This document shows, one piece after another, positions 1 through 8,003 of a stretch of 64,000 nt of DNA (positions are counted from its first letter, which is position 1; each line of letters starts with the position of its first letter). Both the position numbers and the translations under genes were made by a program. The stretch lies in assembly GCF_005771635.1 (NCBI RefSeq), contig NZ_VBWP01000001.1, forward strand, positions 310,001 to 374,000, read 5' to 3'. Below the pieces are notes generated by a model. The model was not told where the DNA came from. It searched no databases and worked only from the letters and a program-made list of their open reading frames with translations. The stretch is from Culicoidibacter larvae (GTDB lineage: Bacteria; Bacillota_I; Bacilli_A; Culicoidibacterales; Culicoidibacteraceae).

Positions 1-2
1 GC

Positions 3-557
3 AAGGAGTTCTTTGGACCGGCAATGGTTTTAGGTGGAACAATCAAAACTAAATATAATGAAGCAGTTCAGTATGCAAGAACACATCGTCAAGATAAGTT
101 TTATAGAAATGGTAATAATACAAATGGGCCAGACAATAAGCCCGAACCAAAGGATCCACCGAATAAACCACCAAGTAAGCCAAAGGGTGCTACGCTTTCT
201 AAAACTCCAAGTAGAGCTGAATTTAGAAAGAATAAAGGTAAACTTGTTGCCGGCGCAGCAGCAACGGCTAAAAATGCAAGAAACACGGTTCAAGCAGGTA
301 ATGCAAAAGCGAAAGCAGCTACTAGTGCGGTGAGTGCTGCAGCAAATAAAAAGAACAGCGTGAAGACAGATAAACCACGAAAACCGAGAACCTTACCACC
401 AATGGCTAAGGTAACCCCAAAAGAAAACATTCGACCACGTAGTGTGGTAACTGATAGTTTACTGTCAAAACCAACTCCTGCGAAACCATTGTATTACACC
501 GAAAATGGTGGCACTGATAAAAAATATGTCAATAACAAAAAAGGTGATCAGTCATGA
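3..557 (+). CDS. C-terminal tail of a conjugative-transfer membrane protein (partial, start outside window)
   Basis: The reading frame is open to the left edge of the window (in-frame residues KEFFGPA precede the first ATG at 24), so this is probably the end of a longer protein. What is visible is a hydrophilic tail rich in Lys, Pro and Ala (the PEPKDPPNKPPSKPK stretch, then Ala/Lys repeats) with no membrane segment or enzyme motif. Such basic tails end VirB6/TrbL-type channel subunits of Gram-positive conjugation systems, and the M23 hydrolase gene starts inside its stop codon (ATGA overlap), which fits a transfer operon. The family assignment is inference. An independent small basic protein starting at 24 is the alternative. 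Confidence 0.45.
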   Translation, partial: KEFFGPAMVLGGTIKTKYNEAVQYARTHRQDKFYRNGNNTNGPDNKPEPKDPPNKPPSKPKGATLSKTPSRAEFRKNKGKLVAGAAATAKNARNTVQAGNAKAKAATSAVSAAANKKNSVKTDKPRKPRTLPPMAKVTPKENIRPRSVVTDSLLSKPTPAKPLYYTENGGTDKKYVNNKKGDQS

Positions 558-1180
558 GTGAGCGTTCGGAATATAGACGGGTCGCTGCAAAGAAGGCAAC
601 AAATAAAGTAGTAAAAAAAGTCGCGTACGGCTGTTTGGGGAGTGTGCTAAGTTTGCCGGTGCTGCTTGTATTGTTAATTGTGGTGATTGCTGCCGCTGCT
701 TTTTCTGGTGGCAGCAGCGATACACCTGACGGTAGCGATGTGGTTGCCAGTCAATCCGGATTCATCCAGCCGATTGGTGGCGTGATGACTGAACGATATG
801 GAAATGTAGAAAACCCCTTCGGTCCGGGTGGTCGATTTCACGCTGGAATGGATATTGGGTGTAATAAAGATGATCCAATTAGAGCGGCTGCTGATGGCAT
901 GGTCGATCGTGCTGATAGTGGTGGTTTTTATAATGGTGGTTGGGGTAATTATATTATCATCGGACATGGTAACAATTTAAAGACCGGGTATGCCCATCTC
1001 AATACAGTCGGAGTTACTTTAGGTCAACAAGTCAAGCAAGGTCAGGTTATTGGCTATTGCGGGACAACCGGTGCCAGTACGGCGCCACATTTACATATAG
1101 AAGTGTATTCAAATGGAACGAGAATTGATCCAGAACCATATTTTCCAAAGTATGAACGAAGTTCAATTGTGAGTCCGTAA
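554..1180 (+). CDS. Membrane-anchored M23 (LytM-type) peptidoglycan endopeptidase of the transfer system
   Basis: A 208-residue protein with a basic N-terminus, one membrane anchor at about residues 31-50 and an extracellular M23 domain. The zinc-site residues are visible: H96 and D100 (HAGMD), H148 (GYAHLN) and the HLH pair at H179/H181. M23 enzymes cut peptide cross-links in peptidoglycan; in conjugation operons they open the wall locally for the mating channel. It overlaps the preceding gene by 4 nt and lies upstream of the coupling-type ATPase. The single anchor and lack of a cleavable signal suggest it stays at the membrane beside the channel. Confidence 0.85.
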   Translation: MSERSEYRRVAAKKATNKVVKKVAYGCLGSVLSLPVLLVLLIVVIAAAAFSGGSSDTPDGSDVVASQSGFIQPIGGVMTERYGNVENPFGPGGRFHAGMDIGCNKDDPIRAAADGMVDRADSGGFYNGGWGNYIIIGHGNNLKTGYAHLNTVGVTLGQQVKQGQVIGYCGTTGASTAPHLHIEVYSNGTRIDPEPYFPKYERSSIVSP

Positions 1181-1201
1181 TTATGAAAGGAGCAAAAATG
1201 T

Positions 1202-1576
1202 ATGGAGTATAGATATATTAATTTAACAGACCATGATATACGCATTGCTGATGGGGGCACGGATGTAGTTATACCGCCATCAGGAATGATAGCCAGAATA
1301 AAGAGTAAAGAACGCCGGTTAATTGGTGTTCATTCAGGCATTAAACAGTACTTACTTGGTGGTCGGCAAATAGAATATCTGCCAGCGCCAGTTGATGGAA
1401 CTATCTATATCGTTTCGAAAGTAGTTCTATCAGCATTAAATGGCCGCAGGAAAGATGTTTATGCCCCGGAACGTATTAAGCGTAAAGGTGGAAGAGTAGT
1501 TAGTGCCAGCGGATTGGTTCAGTTTGAGCGTGTAAAAAAACAAGGTATGCCAATATCAGGAGGTGAAGGGCGGTGA
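1202..1576 (+). CDS. Small conserved mobile-element protein, function unknown
   Basis: A 124-residue soluble protein. It begins with an NLTDHDI motif, followed by a PPSG turn and later IYIVS. This pattern recalls small hypothetical proteins of phages and plasmids that start NLTPH and carry a PPSG turn. No catalytic residues, membrane segment or nucleic-acid-binding motif is evident; the C-terminal half is basic. The start at 1202 is supported by the AAAGGAG just upstream. It sits inside the transfer operon and its stop overlaps the GTG start of the next gene. Role unknown. Confidence 0.6.
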   Translation: MEYRYINLTDHDIRIADGGTDVVIPPSGMIARIKSKERRLIGVHSGIKQYLLGGRQIEYLPAPVDGTIYIVSKVVLSALNGRRKDVYAPERIKRKGGRVVSASGLVQFERVKKQGMPISGGEGR

Positions 1577-2103
1577 GCAATAAAAAAATATTTGTCGCTG
1601 TTTTACTAATATTAAGCTTATCGATTCTAGCGAATGTATATCTAGTTATGACTCGAGGTGTTGATCCAGGAGAACTTAGTGACCGTGCAACGTTACAGGA
1701 ACAAATAAATGAGCTGCAGCAACAACTTGATGATAAAAATGCGACTACAACAACAAATGATGCTATTCAAGTTCGTGATGGAATTGCGGCCGCAAAAGAT
1801 TTTGTGTATGCCTATTATGGCTATTCTAATTATGATGAGCATCAGGAACGATTGAAGCGGATTAGTAATGTGAGTCCAAATGTACAGGATCGAATTAATG
1901 CGGAACTCGCGTTAAAAGATGTTGGTGTGAGCGAACTCAATATTATTCGTGCAAGCGCTGAACCACTCAGTGAAACGAAGTTTCGTGTCTATATTCAGAT
2001 TCATTTTTTGATGGATTCACCGGTTCCGGTTGTGAGCGAAGCGTGGGTTGATGTTACGTATGATGGCAGCATTTGGCAGATTGCCGATTTTGGACTTAGT
2101 TAG
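1573..2103 (+). CDS. Single-pass membrane protein of the transfer operon (VirB8/TcpC-like layout)
   Basis: A 176-residue protein starting with GTG at 1573, 4 nt inside the previous gene. One membrane segment (about residues 7-25) is followed by a short coiled-coil stretch rich in Gln (about 40-58) and an extracellular domain of about 110 residues ending in a beta-rich segment. The anchor, short coil and NTF2-sized outer domain resemble VirB8/TcpC-class scaffold proteins of Gram-positive conjugation machines, but I see no diagnostic motif, so the function is inferred from layout and position only. Confidence 0.5.
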   Translation: MSNKKIFVAVLLILSLSILANVYLVMTRGVDPGELSDRATLQEQINELQQQLDDKNATTTTNDAIQVRDGIAAAKDFVYAYYGYSNYDEHQERLKRISNVSPNVQDRINAELALKDVGVSELNIIRASAEPLSETKFRVYIQIHFLMDSPVPVVSEAWVDVTYDGSIWQIADFGLS

Positions 2104-2114
2104 GAGAAATATGT

Positions 2115-3197
2115 ATGAATGATGCAAATGAAGAACTAAAAGAAATCGTTAGAAGTATTGGAGCTTTTTGGATCCTACTTATTCCGGCCGTATTATTTGG
2201 AATTTGGTGGTTTTTACCTGCAGATTTTAAGTCGAATATTGAAGGAAGAATTCCAATTGAAACAATAACATCAATCCTTGAAACATTGATCTACGTAATT
2301 GTTGTTCTTTTAATTGTAGGAATAGTGTTATTAGTCATTCGTGCAATCTTAATTGGTGTTCTAGAGAAGAAACGGATGCGATATTATCTGTGGTTACCAC
2401 ACGCTGATGATAGTGTGAGTTTAACAAGCCTTACAGCGATTACAAAAGATTTATACTCGCAGAAGCGAATGTGGTATGAACGTTTACTAAAAGGGAAAGA
2501 ACAGTTTATCTTAATCATTCATAATGATTCAGACAACATTGTCCGTTTCTATGTTGGTATGCCGCTTGATCGCCGCCGTAATGTACTAACAAGCTTGCGT
2601 GGTCTTTACCGGCTCTCAGAGTTTTATGAAGTAGATCCAGCAAAAGTATATCCGAATGTTAAAACGTATAAGCGGCAGCTGCATACAAATCGTTTGACAA
2701 GCTTGCAGCGGAATTATCAGTTTGATCCAGTAGGAGCGCTTATTGATAAGATGGAAGATGATTCATGGATTGAAATCCGTGTAACTCCAGATAAGAGCGG
2801 CGTTTTAGAGCGAGCAGTAAAGCTTGAAGACAAGAAACAGAAGTTTGATCAGAAGCAAGCACGAAAGAATCAAAATGAATCTGGTCAAGTTGATGGTGTT
2901 TCAATGGATGATGCCAGAAGACTTGTTAAACGTTTGCGACCTGCAGCTGGTGACGTGGAGATGGTATTTGATGTTGTTATCCAGATTGAGAGCAAACGCA
3001 AATTAGTGGCGACTGACCTTGGTATGACAATTACCTCGCTTACTCAACATAGTGCAAATAGCTTAAAGCTTAAACGAACACCTTGGTACCAGCATGTTAT
3101 TACTCAAGCACCATTTTTGATTGGAAAAACATTCAAAATGACGACCAGTGAACTGGCTGCCTTTTTCCATTTGCCAGACATAGATGAAAATGAATAG
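2115..3197 (+). CDS. Two-TM membrane subunit preceding the coupling ATPase
   Basis: A 360-residue protein with two N-terminal membrane segments (about residues 15-33 and 55-77) and a cytoplasmic region of about 280 residues. Its end carries TTSELAAFFHLPD, close to a short signature seen before the ATP-binding domain in some long HerA/TraG-type pumps. It may therefore be the separated N-terminal half of such a pump, with the ATPase encoded at 3574. A charged helix rich in Lys and Gln lies at about residues 236-255. Similarity is recognised by pattern only. It overlaps no catalytic motif and should not be an enzyme by itself. Confidence 0.5.
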   Translation: MNDANEELKEIVRSIGAFWILLIPAVLFGIWWFLPADFKSNIEGRIPIETITSILETLIYVIVVLLIVGIVLLVIRAILIGVLEKKRMRYYLWLPHADDSVSLTSLTAITKDLYSQKRMWYERLLKGKEQFILIIHNDSDNIVRFYVGMPLDRRRNVLTSLRGLYRLSEFYEVDPAKVYPNVKTYKRQLHTNRLTSLQRNYQFDPVGALIDKMEDDSWIEIRVTPDKSGVLERAVKLEDKKQKFDQKQARKNQNESGQVDGVSMDDARRLVKRLRPAAGDVEMVFDVVIQIESKRKLVATDLGMTITSLTQHSANSLKLKRTPWYQHVITQAPFLIGKTFKMTTSELAAFFHLPDIDENE

Positions 3198-3210
3198 GAG
3201 TGTGGAATTC

Positions 3211-3471
3211 ATGCAGAAGAAGATGTTTTTAACTAAACTTGAGCTTGAAGTCTTTGGCGCACTGCAGTGGGATCAATGTTTGAAAAATGAGGAAATTGCT
3301 GAGCGCATTAAGATGAAAAAGCAAAGTGTTGATAATGCAGTTGGACACTTGTACAAATATGGATTAATCAAGGATACATATAATTATCGGCGAGGACAGG
3401 AGCGAATCATTAAAGTAATCGGTGTCGTAGATTTCACAAGCGGTGCTGTTCTTGAGACGTTCCTAGATTAG
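3211..3471 (+). CDS. Small winged-helix DNA-binding protein
   Basis: An 86-residue protein consisting essentially of one helix-turn-helix domain. The segment from LELEVFGALQWDQ through ERIKMKKQSVDNAVGHLYKYGLI has the spacing of a winged helix: helix, recognition helix, then wing. I chose the ATG at 3211 because AGGAG at 3196-3200 lies 10 nt upstream; an earlier in-frame ATG at 3184 lies inside the previous gene. Its position between two transfer genes suggests a regulator of the operon, but its target is unknown. Confidence 0.65.
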   Translation: MQKKMFLTKLELEVFGALQWDQCLKNEEIAERIKMKKQSVDNAVGHLYKYGLIKDTYNYRRGQERIIKVIGVVDFTSGAVLETFLD

Positions 3472-3475
3472 TGCT

Positions 3476-3561
3476 TTTATTTTGAGTGAGAATGGAGCTA
3501 AGAGAAAAGCCTCTAATTAATCCGCTTTAAATATGGAAACTTTATTTTGAATGAGAATAGA
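3476..3561 (+). repeat. Duplicated leader segment around the ATPase ribosome-binding site
   Basis: Two 21-nt direct copies beginning TTTATTTTGA lie at 3476-3496 and 3541-3561 and differ at two positions. The second copy leads directly into the AAAGGGTGA ribosome-binding region of the ATPase gene. This looks like a local duplication of an upstream translation leader. Confidence 0.5.
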
Positions 3562-3573
3562 AAGGGTGAAAAA

Positions 3574-5208
3574 ATGGAGTTAAACAATATAAAACGCAAA
3601 GACCGAATTATCCATTTAATGAAGGGGCAAGGAATGATTCCAAACTACCTATTAAATAGTGGTATTAGTTTTGGAGTCTTGTATCATCCGGTTGTTGTCG
3701 ATCGTGAGTTACTGATTGATGAAAATGTCTTAACAACACATGTCTATGTTGAAGGCATCACCGGTAGTGGTAAGACCAGTCTTGTGTATGTGGTGCAGGA
3801 TGGTATTTTCATCAAAAAGTTAGAAGATCCAAACGCAACCGGATCGATGTATATAGATCCATTAACCAATGGTGCGAATGGATTGATTACCAGAGTGCTG
3901 CACGCTGCGAAAGAAAAAGGATTAAGGGCCACGGATTTGGACTATTTCCATTACATGAAATTTGCGGATGATGTACCTCTTGGTTACAAAGCGGATCATA
4001 TACCTGGACTTAATCTGCTTTATTATGAGCCGGGTGACGACCTGCAGGAACTGATAGATTCAACAATGAGCATTATTGATACCGCCATTCCAACTTCACC
4101 AGGTGGAGCAGTGCGAATGGAAAAATTCCTAAAAAATACATTCGGTTTGTTGCTGCTGGATAATAGACTGCGAAGTGAAGAGGGCGACTTACAACATACT
4201 ATTCTTGATGCCGCAAAAGCAATTAAGAGTAAAGCTTTCAGAAGAGCAATTCTTGAACGAATAGAACCACTTGGATTAGATGCCAAGCCATTTATTGACT
4301 TCTGGGCGGAGTATGAAGAGACCGATATTAAACCGGAGACGCTGGATGCGATTGAAACCCGGTTGAATATTTTTGCGGTCAGTCCGGTGTTGCGCCGGGT
4401 ATTCGGTCAGGCTTCGATGATCCCCTTAACGAAGTGGCTTGATGAAGGGCACATTGTGTATGTTGATCTTGGGCGCTTATCAGAGACCGCGAAGAAACTC
4501 ATCAGCTGCAGTTTAACTGAACGTTGTTACCGGGCCGGTAAGAACAAGCGCAAGAATAAAAATTTATACATTCTGATGATTGATGAAGTGGCTCAAGCAC
4601 AGGTGCCATGCATTCCTGATATCACGATGGATGGTCGGCAATTTGGATTGGGACTCTTTCCGTTGAATCAGTATCATACTCAGCTCAATGATAAAATTCG
4701 AGTCGCACTACTCAATAATACCGGCACTCAGTGCTTTGGAAAATTAAGTGGATCCGTTGCGAAAGAAGCCAGCAATGCCAGTGGAAACCGGTTTAGTGCG
4801 GCTCAACTTGAAGCGATGCCGACCAGTGTTTTTGGGTTAGTGACGCAAGTCAAAATGAATGGTGAAATGGTTAAAATGAATACCATGCTGAAAAGTCCAC
4901 CGCCATACATTTATACCAAGCAAGGCAAGATTGCCGATTACAAAAATGAGCTTGAAATGCGCCAAGCACGCATCGATGCTTTTGTTGCGATCAAGCCATT
5001 GATTGAACGTGACTTCCAATCTGTCGCTGAAATTGATGCTCAGATTAAAGCATCATTCGGTATGGTTGATGAAAGTAAATTAGATGGCGATGGCATTGCG
5101 ATGATGCAACAAGAAGCCCGGATAGCGGAGCATGAAAATGTTCAAAGTTTTGACATGATAGAGGCTGCAAAAAGTGCCGGATTATCAGTTGTTCCAGACT
5201 TCAATTAA
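3574..5208 (+). CDS. HerA/TraG-like DNA-transfer ATPase (coupling-type)
   Basis: A 544-residue P-loop ATPase. Walker A is GITGSGKTS near residue 60 and Walker B is YILMIDEVAQ near residue 335. The pattern fits the HerA/FtsK/TraG group: a long domain, an aspartate-ended Walker B, and a later TQCFGKLSG segment. Such ATPases pump single- or double-stranded DNA through the conjugation channel. The usual membrane segments are missing here but are present in the protein just upstream, suggesting a split pump. The start at 3574 is chosen for the AAAGGGTGA upstream; a TTG at 3547 is possible but has no ribosome-binding site. Confidence 0.75.
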   Translation: MELNNIKRKDRIIHLMKGQGMIPNYLLNSGISFGVLYHPVVVDRELLIDENVLTTHVYVEGITGSGKTSLVYVVQDGIFIKKLEDPNATGSMYIDPLTNGANGLITRVLHAAKEKGLRATDLDYFHYMKFADDVPLGYKADHIPGLNLLYYEPGDDLQELIDSTMSIIDTAIPTSPGGAVRMEKFLKNTFGLLLLDNRLRSEEGDLQHTILDAAKAIKSKAFRRAILERIEPLGLDAKPFIDFWAEYEETDIKPETLDAIETRLNIFAVSPVLRRVFGQASMIPLTKWLDEGHIVYVDLGRLSETAKKLISCSLTERCYRAGKNKRKNKNLYILMIDEVAQAQVPCIPDITMDGRQFGLGLFPLNQYHTQLNDKIRVALLNNTGTQCFGKLSGSVAKEASNASGNRFSAAQLEAMPTSVFGLVTQVKMNGEMVKMNTMLKSPPPYIYTKQGKIADYKNELEMRQARIDAFVAIKPLIERDFQSVAEIDAQIKASFGMVDESKLDGDGIAMMQQEARIAEHENVQSFDMIEAAKSAGLSVVPDFN

Positions 5209-5781
5209 TGGTTCAGAATTGAGGTGAATTAGCAACCGAAATTGATTGATTATGTGATTGAAATGGTCTTTTTAACCTAATAATTACAATCAAACAGTTA
5301 ATCAACTAGTTTGCCGACGTAAATCCTTATGGAATATAGGCTCGTAGTTTTGGTGTTTTCGCAGATATCTGGATATTGAGGCCTGTTTTTAAGGCTCTAT
5401 TCTTGAATACAAAATTCAACTATAAATAGTAACCAAAAATACAACAAATAAAACACTATTTATATGTCAAAAAAACGGTACTTCATTCTAATAAATTCCA
5501 TACCATATCCAAATACTCACTTTACTCAATTCTCTATTTTCAATCAGTCAATAAACTATTCGTATTTTTGAAGAACATCAATACAAGTAGTCTATTGCAA
5601 ACACCAAAACTAAACAGTTTACATCTAACTGTTAATCAGAAATCTGATACTTTCTTTTAAAAGAAACAAACCTCAGTCAATCCTCTCCGCCGGTGTTGCT
5701 GCTCCCGTGCTTGGTTGTTAAGGGCGCGGCCGGCGAGGAGATGCGACATGTGAGGTGGGCCAAATGAAGGGAGTGAAGCTC
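5209..5781 (+). other. Noncoding stretch dense in inverted repeats: candidate oriT/oriV
   Basis: No convincing gene is present in about 570 nt, yet several dyads cluster at its right end: AACAGTT/AACTGTT (5613-5633, 7-nt spacer), ATCAGA/TCTGAT (5635-5648), a perfect 16-nt palindrome (5651-5666), and a GC-rich two-tier stem with arms at 5684-5693 and 5730-5741 enclosing a second stem (5701-5706 with 5722-5727). The left part is AT-rich. The position directly upstream of two replication-relaxation-like genes suggests a transfer or replication origin. The function is inference; the inverted repeats are seen directly. Confidence 0.5.
5755..5766 (+). repeat. Single 12-nt copy of the parS iteron core
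   Basis: GTGGGCCAAATG here matches 12 consecutive bases of the 26-bp iteron array at 7809-7984, about 2 kb away. It overlaps the ribosome-binding region of the first relaxase-like gene, so a partition protein bound here could affect its expression. It lacks the second palindrome arm. Confidence 0.5.
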
Positions 5782-6561
5782 ATGCAGCGACCAATAACAA
5801 TCGTCCTCAATGAAGAAGACATTCGGCTCTTCTTTGCGATTGATGATTTTAAATATTTGGACCGAGTGTATATTGATGGAGTCATTTATGCCGATCGCTC
5901 AAAGCAATATATAACAAACAGACTTTGGAAATTAGTGCGGAGCGGTTATTTGGACCGTATACCGAAAGTTGGTGTCCTGGATTGGAATTATATAAACACA
6001 GAGCAAACAATCCGCATGTTGGATTATTTAGAACGTGGTGATGAGCTTGATGCGATCCGACAACTCATCTATGCAGATGAACCCCAACCACAGATGCAGC
6101 ATCAACTTGAATTGAGTTATATTGTTGCAGCCATTCAAAATAGATTCCCGGATGCTATTTATATGAATGAGCGGATCGCAACATTTAAATACGGTGTCAA
6201 GAAGCATGAGGTGATCAGACCGGACGGACAAGTTCTTATTCCGATAGCTAATAATTGTTATATCAGTTATTGGCTGGAATTAGAACGAGCAACTACCGGG
6301 CAGAAAGGAAATATCTATAAAATTAGAAGATACAATTCCTTCCTGCAGCAGTCATGCTTTTTAGACCAATATTTTTATCCCGGAGAAGTAGTTGAGTTTC
6401 GTTGCTTATATATTGGAGCACGTCGTGTAGATATTGAACGTCTAGGACGATATGCGACAAGTGGACAACCACAATTTACAATTGAATACATGAACATGGA
6501 AGAAGGAACGTTGCCGATTCATTTTGGAGCGTTTGAGAGGAGGTTGCATCTATGCGAATAA
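5782..6561 (+). CDS. Replication-relaxation family protein, copy 1
   Basis: A 259-residue protein. An N-terminal winged-helix region (LNEEDIRLFFAIDDFKYLDR, then RLWKLVRSGYLDRI) is followed by a domain with VIRPDGQVLIP and YWLELERAT, the pattern of the Replic_Relax family found on Bacillota plasmids and integrative elements. These proteins are linked with plasmid replication or nicking, though the biochemistry is poorly defined. The ATG at 5782 follows GAAGGGAG at a normal distance; earlier in-frame starts at 5755 and 5764 lie in the noncoding leader. A paralogue follows with a 10-nt overlap. Confidence 0.7.
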   Translation: MQRPITIVLNEEDIRLFFAIDDFKYLDRVYIDGVIYADRSKQYITNRLWKLVRSGYLDRIPKVGVLDWNYINTEQTIRMLDYLERGDELDAIRQLIYADEPQPQMQHQLELSYIVAAIQNRFPDAIYMNERIATFKYGVKKHEVIRPDGQVLIPIANNCYISYWLELERATTGQKGNIYKIRRYNSFLQQSCFLDQYFYPGEVVEFRCLYIGARRVDIERLGRYATSGQPQFTIEYMNMEEGTLPIHFGAFERRLHLCE

Positions 6562-7370
6562 CCGAACAAGATGAAAAGCTATTTATGTCGCTCTATCAAT
6601 TTGAATACCTTGATCTTGGGTTTATTCAAAAATATGTGTACATTGATATGCATCTTACATATATCAACAAGCGGATTAAGATGTTGACGATTACTGGATA
6701 TGTTGAAGCGATTGCTTGTTGGCATAAAAGTCCGGTAAGCAATCAGAACTATAAACAAGTATACACGATTGGTGTTACCGGTTATGACTGGTTATGCAGC
6801 ACGATTGGTGAAGGGACACAATTGAAACCAATTGCGAAAGACCAAGCAACAATTACGCGCATGATTGAGATTGCGCACATGGTATCTCGTTATCAACAAA
6901 GTGGTCGTGGAATTATCTATATGAATGCTGAACGTGCTGTGTTCCAATATGGGCTCAATCAACGCGGGCAGATACGACCAGCAGGTCAATTACTGGTGCC
7001 GGTTCTATTTAATAATCAATCAATGTATATTAGTTATTGGATTGAACTTGAACGAACACGCGGAAGTATTGAGAATTTAGCATTAAATCTAAAACGATAT
7101 AATCAGTTCCTGCATTTTAAAGCGTATGAAAAACAACTCATTTATGATCGGCCGGTTTTTGCATTCAGAGTATTATCAATTGCACGTGATGAAACATCAA
7201 TGTATCAACAGTTACATAGGACAAAAGATCTAAAACTTGATGTTCCAATTTATTTTGCGATAAAGCAAGATGTTTTTGTAAATCCACTTGGACATATTTA
7301 TAATACCTTTGATGAAAAGGGCGTCGACTTATTTGGTAATTCTAAAAACAAAGGAGGTGCAATTATATGA
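6552..7370 (+). CDS. Replication-relaxation family protein, copy 2
   Basis: A 272-residue paralogue of the preceding protein with the same order of elements: an N-terminal HTH (TEQDEKLFMSLYQFEYLDLGF), IYMNAERAVFQYG, IRPAGQLLVP (Gly-Gln where copy 1 has the acidic RPDGQ) and SYWIELERTR. The Asp of RPDG is therefore replaced by Ala in this copy, which may mean the two have diverged in activity or act as a heterodimer. It overlaps the first gene by 10 nt, and the next gene begins inside its TGA stop, so the three are translationally coupled. Confidence 0.68.
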   Translation: MRITEQDEKLFMSLYQFEYLDLGFIQKYVYIDMHLTYINKRIKMLTITGYVEAIACWHKSPVSNQNYKQVYTIGVTGYDWLCSTIGEGTQLKPIAKDQATITRMIEIAHMVSRYQQSGRGIIYMNAERAVFQYGLNQRGQIRPAGQLLVPVLFNNQSMYISYWIELERTRGSIENLALNLKRYNQFLHFKAYEKQLIYDRPVFAFRVLSIARDETSMYQQLHRTKDLKLDVPIYFAIKQDVFVNPLGHIYNTFDEKGVDLFGNSKNKGGAII

Positions 7371-7783
7371 TGGTTTTTAATAGCGTGCAGCGATTGGCAC
7401 GAATGGTTATCGGCAGTGTCGCGAGCATCTTCCCCCGCCCTATCCGGCGACCAATTTATTTTATGTTAGGAATTTGGGGAACGTATGCGATGCTGTGGGT
7501 GATCTATTTTTTGTTATCGAGCGCGATACCAGGAGCAACGGTATTCTTAGAGGTTCTGCAGCTGATACTTACAACGATGAAAAATTTCTTCTTATTGGGA
7601 TATACACTAGCAAGAGAATATCTTGGACTGAATGAGTTGCTAGCTTGGATTGTTTACTTTGTTCTTTTATTTGGAATTAGTTATATATTGAGTGTGGGGC
7701 TTGGTGTGAATAGTCGAACAATTCGCGGACTTGTGATACTTGGACTTATTGGGCTTTACATATATCTGTATTACTTACAGTAA
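7367..7783 (+). CDS. Small multi-pass membrane protein of the mobile element
   Basis: A 138-residue very hydrophobic protein with about three membrane segments (residues about 24-46, 83-104 and 112-137) and a short basic N-terminus. A strong AAAGGAGGTG lies just upstream of the overlapping ATGATG start. No family motif was recognised. Its coupling to the relaxase-like genes and its position before the partition locus suggest a membrane component of the element, but nothing more can be said from sequence. Confidence 0.6.
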   Translation: MMVFNSVQRLARMVIGSVASIFPRPIRRPIYFMLGIWGTYAMLWVIYFLLSSAIPGATVFLEVLQLILTTMKNFFLLGYTLAREYLGLNELLAWIVYFVLLFGISYILSVGLGVNSRTIRGLVILGLIGLYIYLYYLQ

Positions 7784-7808
7784 TGCGCTGTGTGGTAAAC
7801 ACCAGCGC

Positions 7809-7984
7809 AAAAGTGGGCCAAATGGCCCGGCAGGAAAAGTGGGCCAAATGGCCCGGCAGGAAAAGTGGGCCAAATGGCCCGGCAGGAAAAGTGGGCCAAA
7901 TGGCCCGGCAGGAAAAGTGGGCCAAATGGCCCGGCAGGAAAAGTGGGCCAAATGGCCCGGCAGGAAAAGTGGGCCAAATGGCCC
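7809..7984 (+). repeat. 26-bp palindromic iteron array (candidate parS centromere)
   Basis: Six exact head-to-tail copies of a 26-bp unit plus a seventh partial copy of 20 bp. Each contains the dyad GGGCCA-AA-TGGCCC. The array ends 19 nt before the parA start, where its last bases run into the GGAAGGAG ribosome-binding site. Iterons upstream of parAB operons are typical centromere or repressor-binding sites, so binding by the ParB-like protein or ParA is likely. The ORFs that read through the array merely translate the repeat in rotating frames. There are no spacers, so this is not a CRISPR. Confidence 0.85.
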
Positions 7985-8003
7985 ACTGGAAGGAGTGTAA
8001 AAA

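Noticed and set aside
7809-7984. CRISPR array
   Set aside because: The copies are contiguous with no spacers, and no cas genes are nearby.
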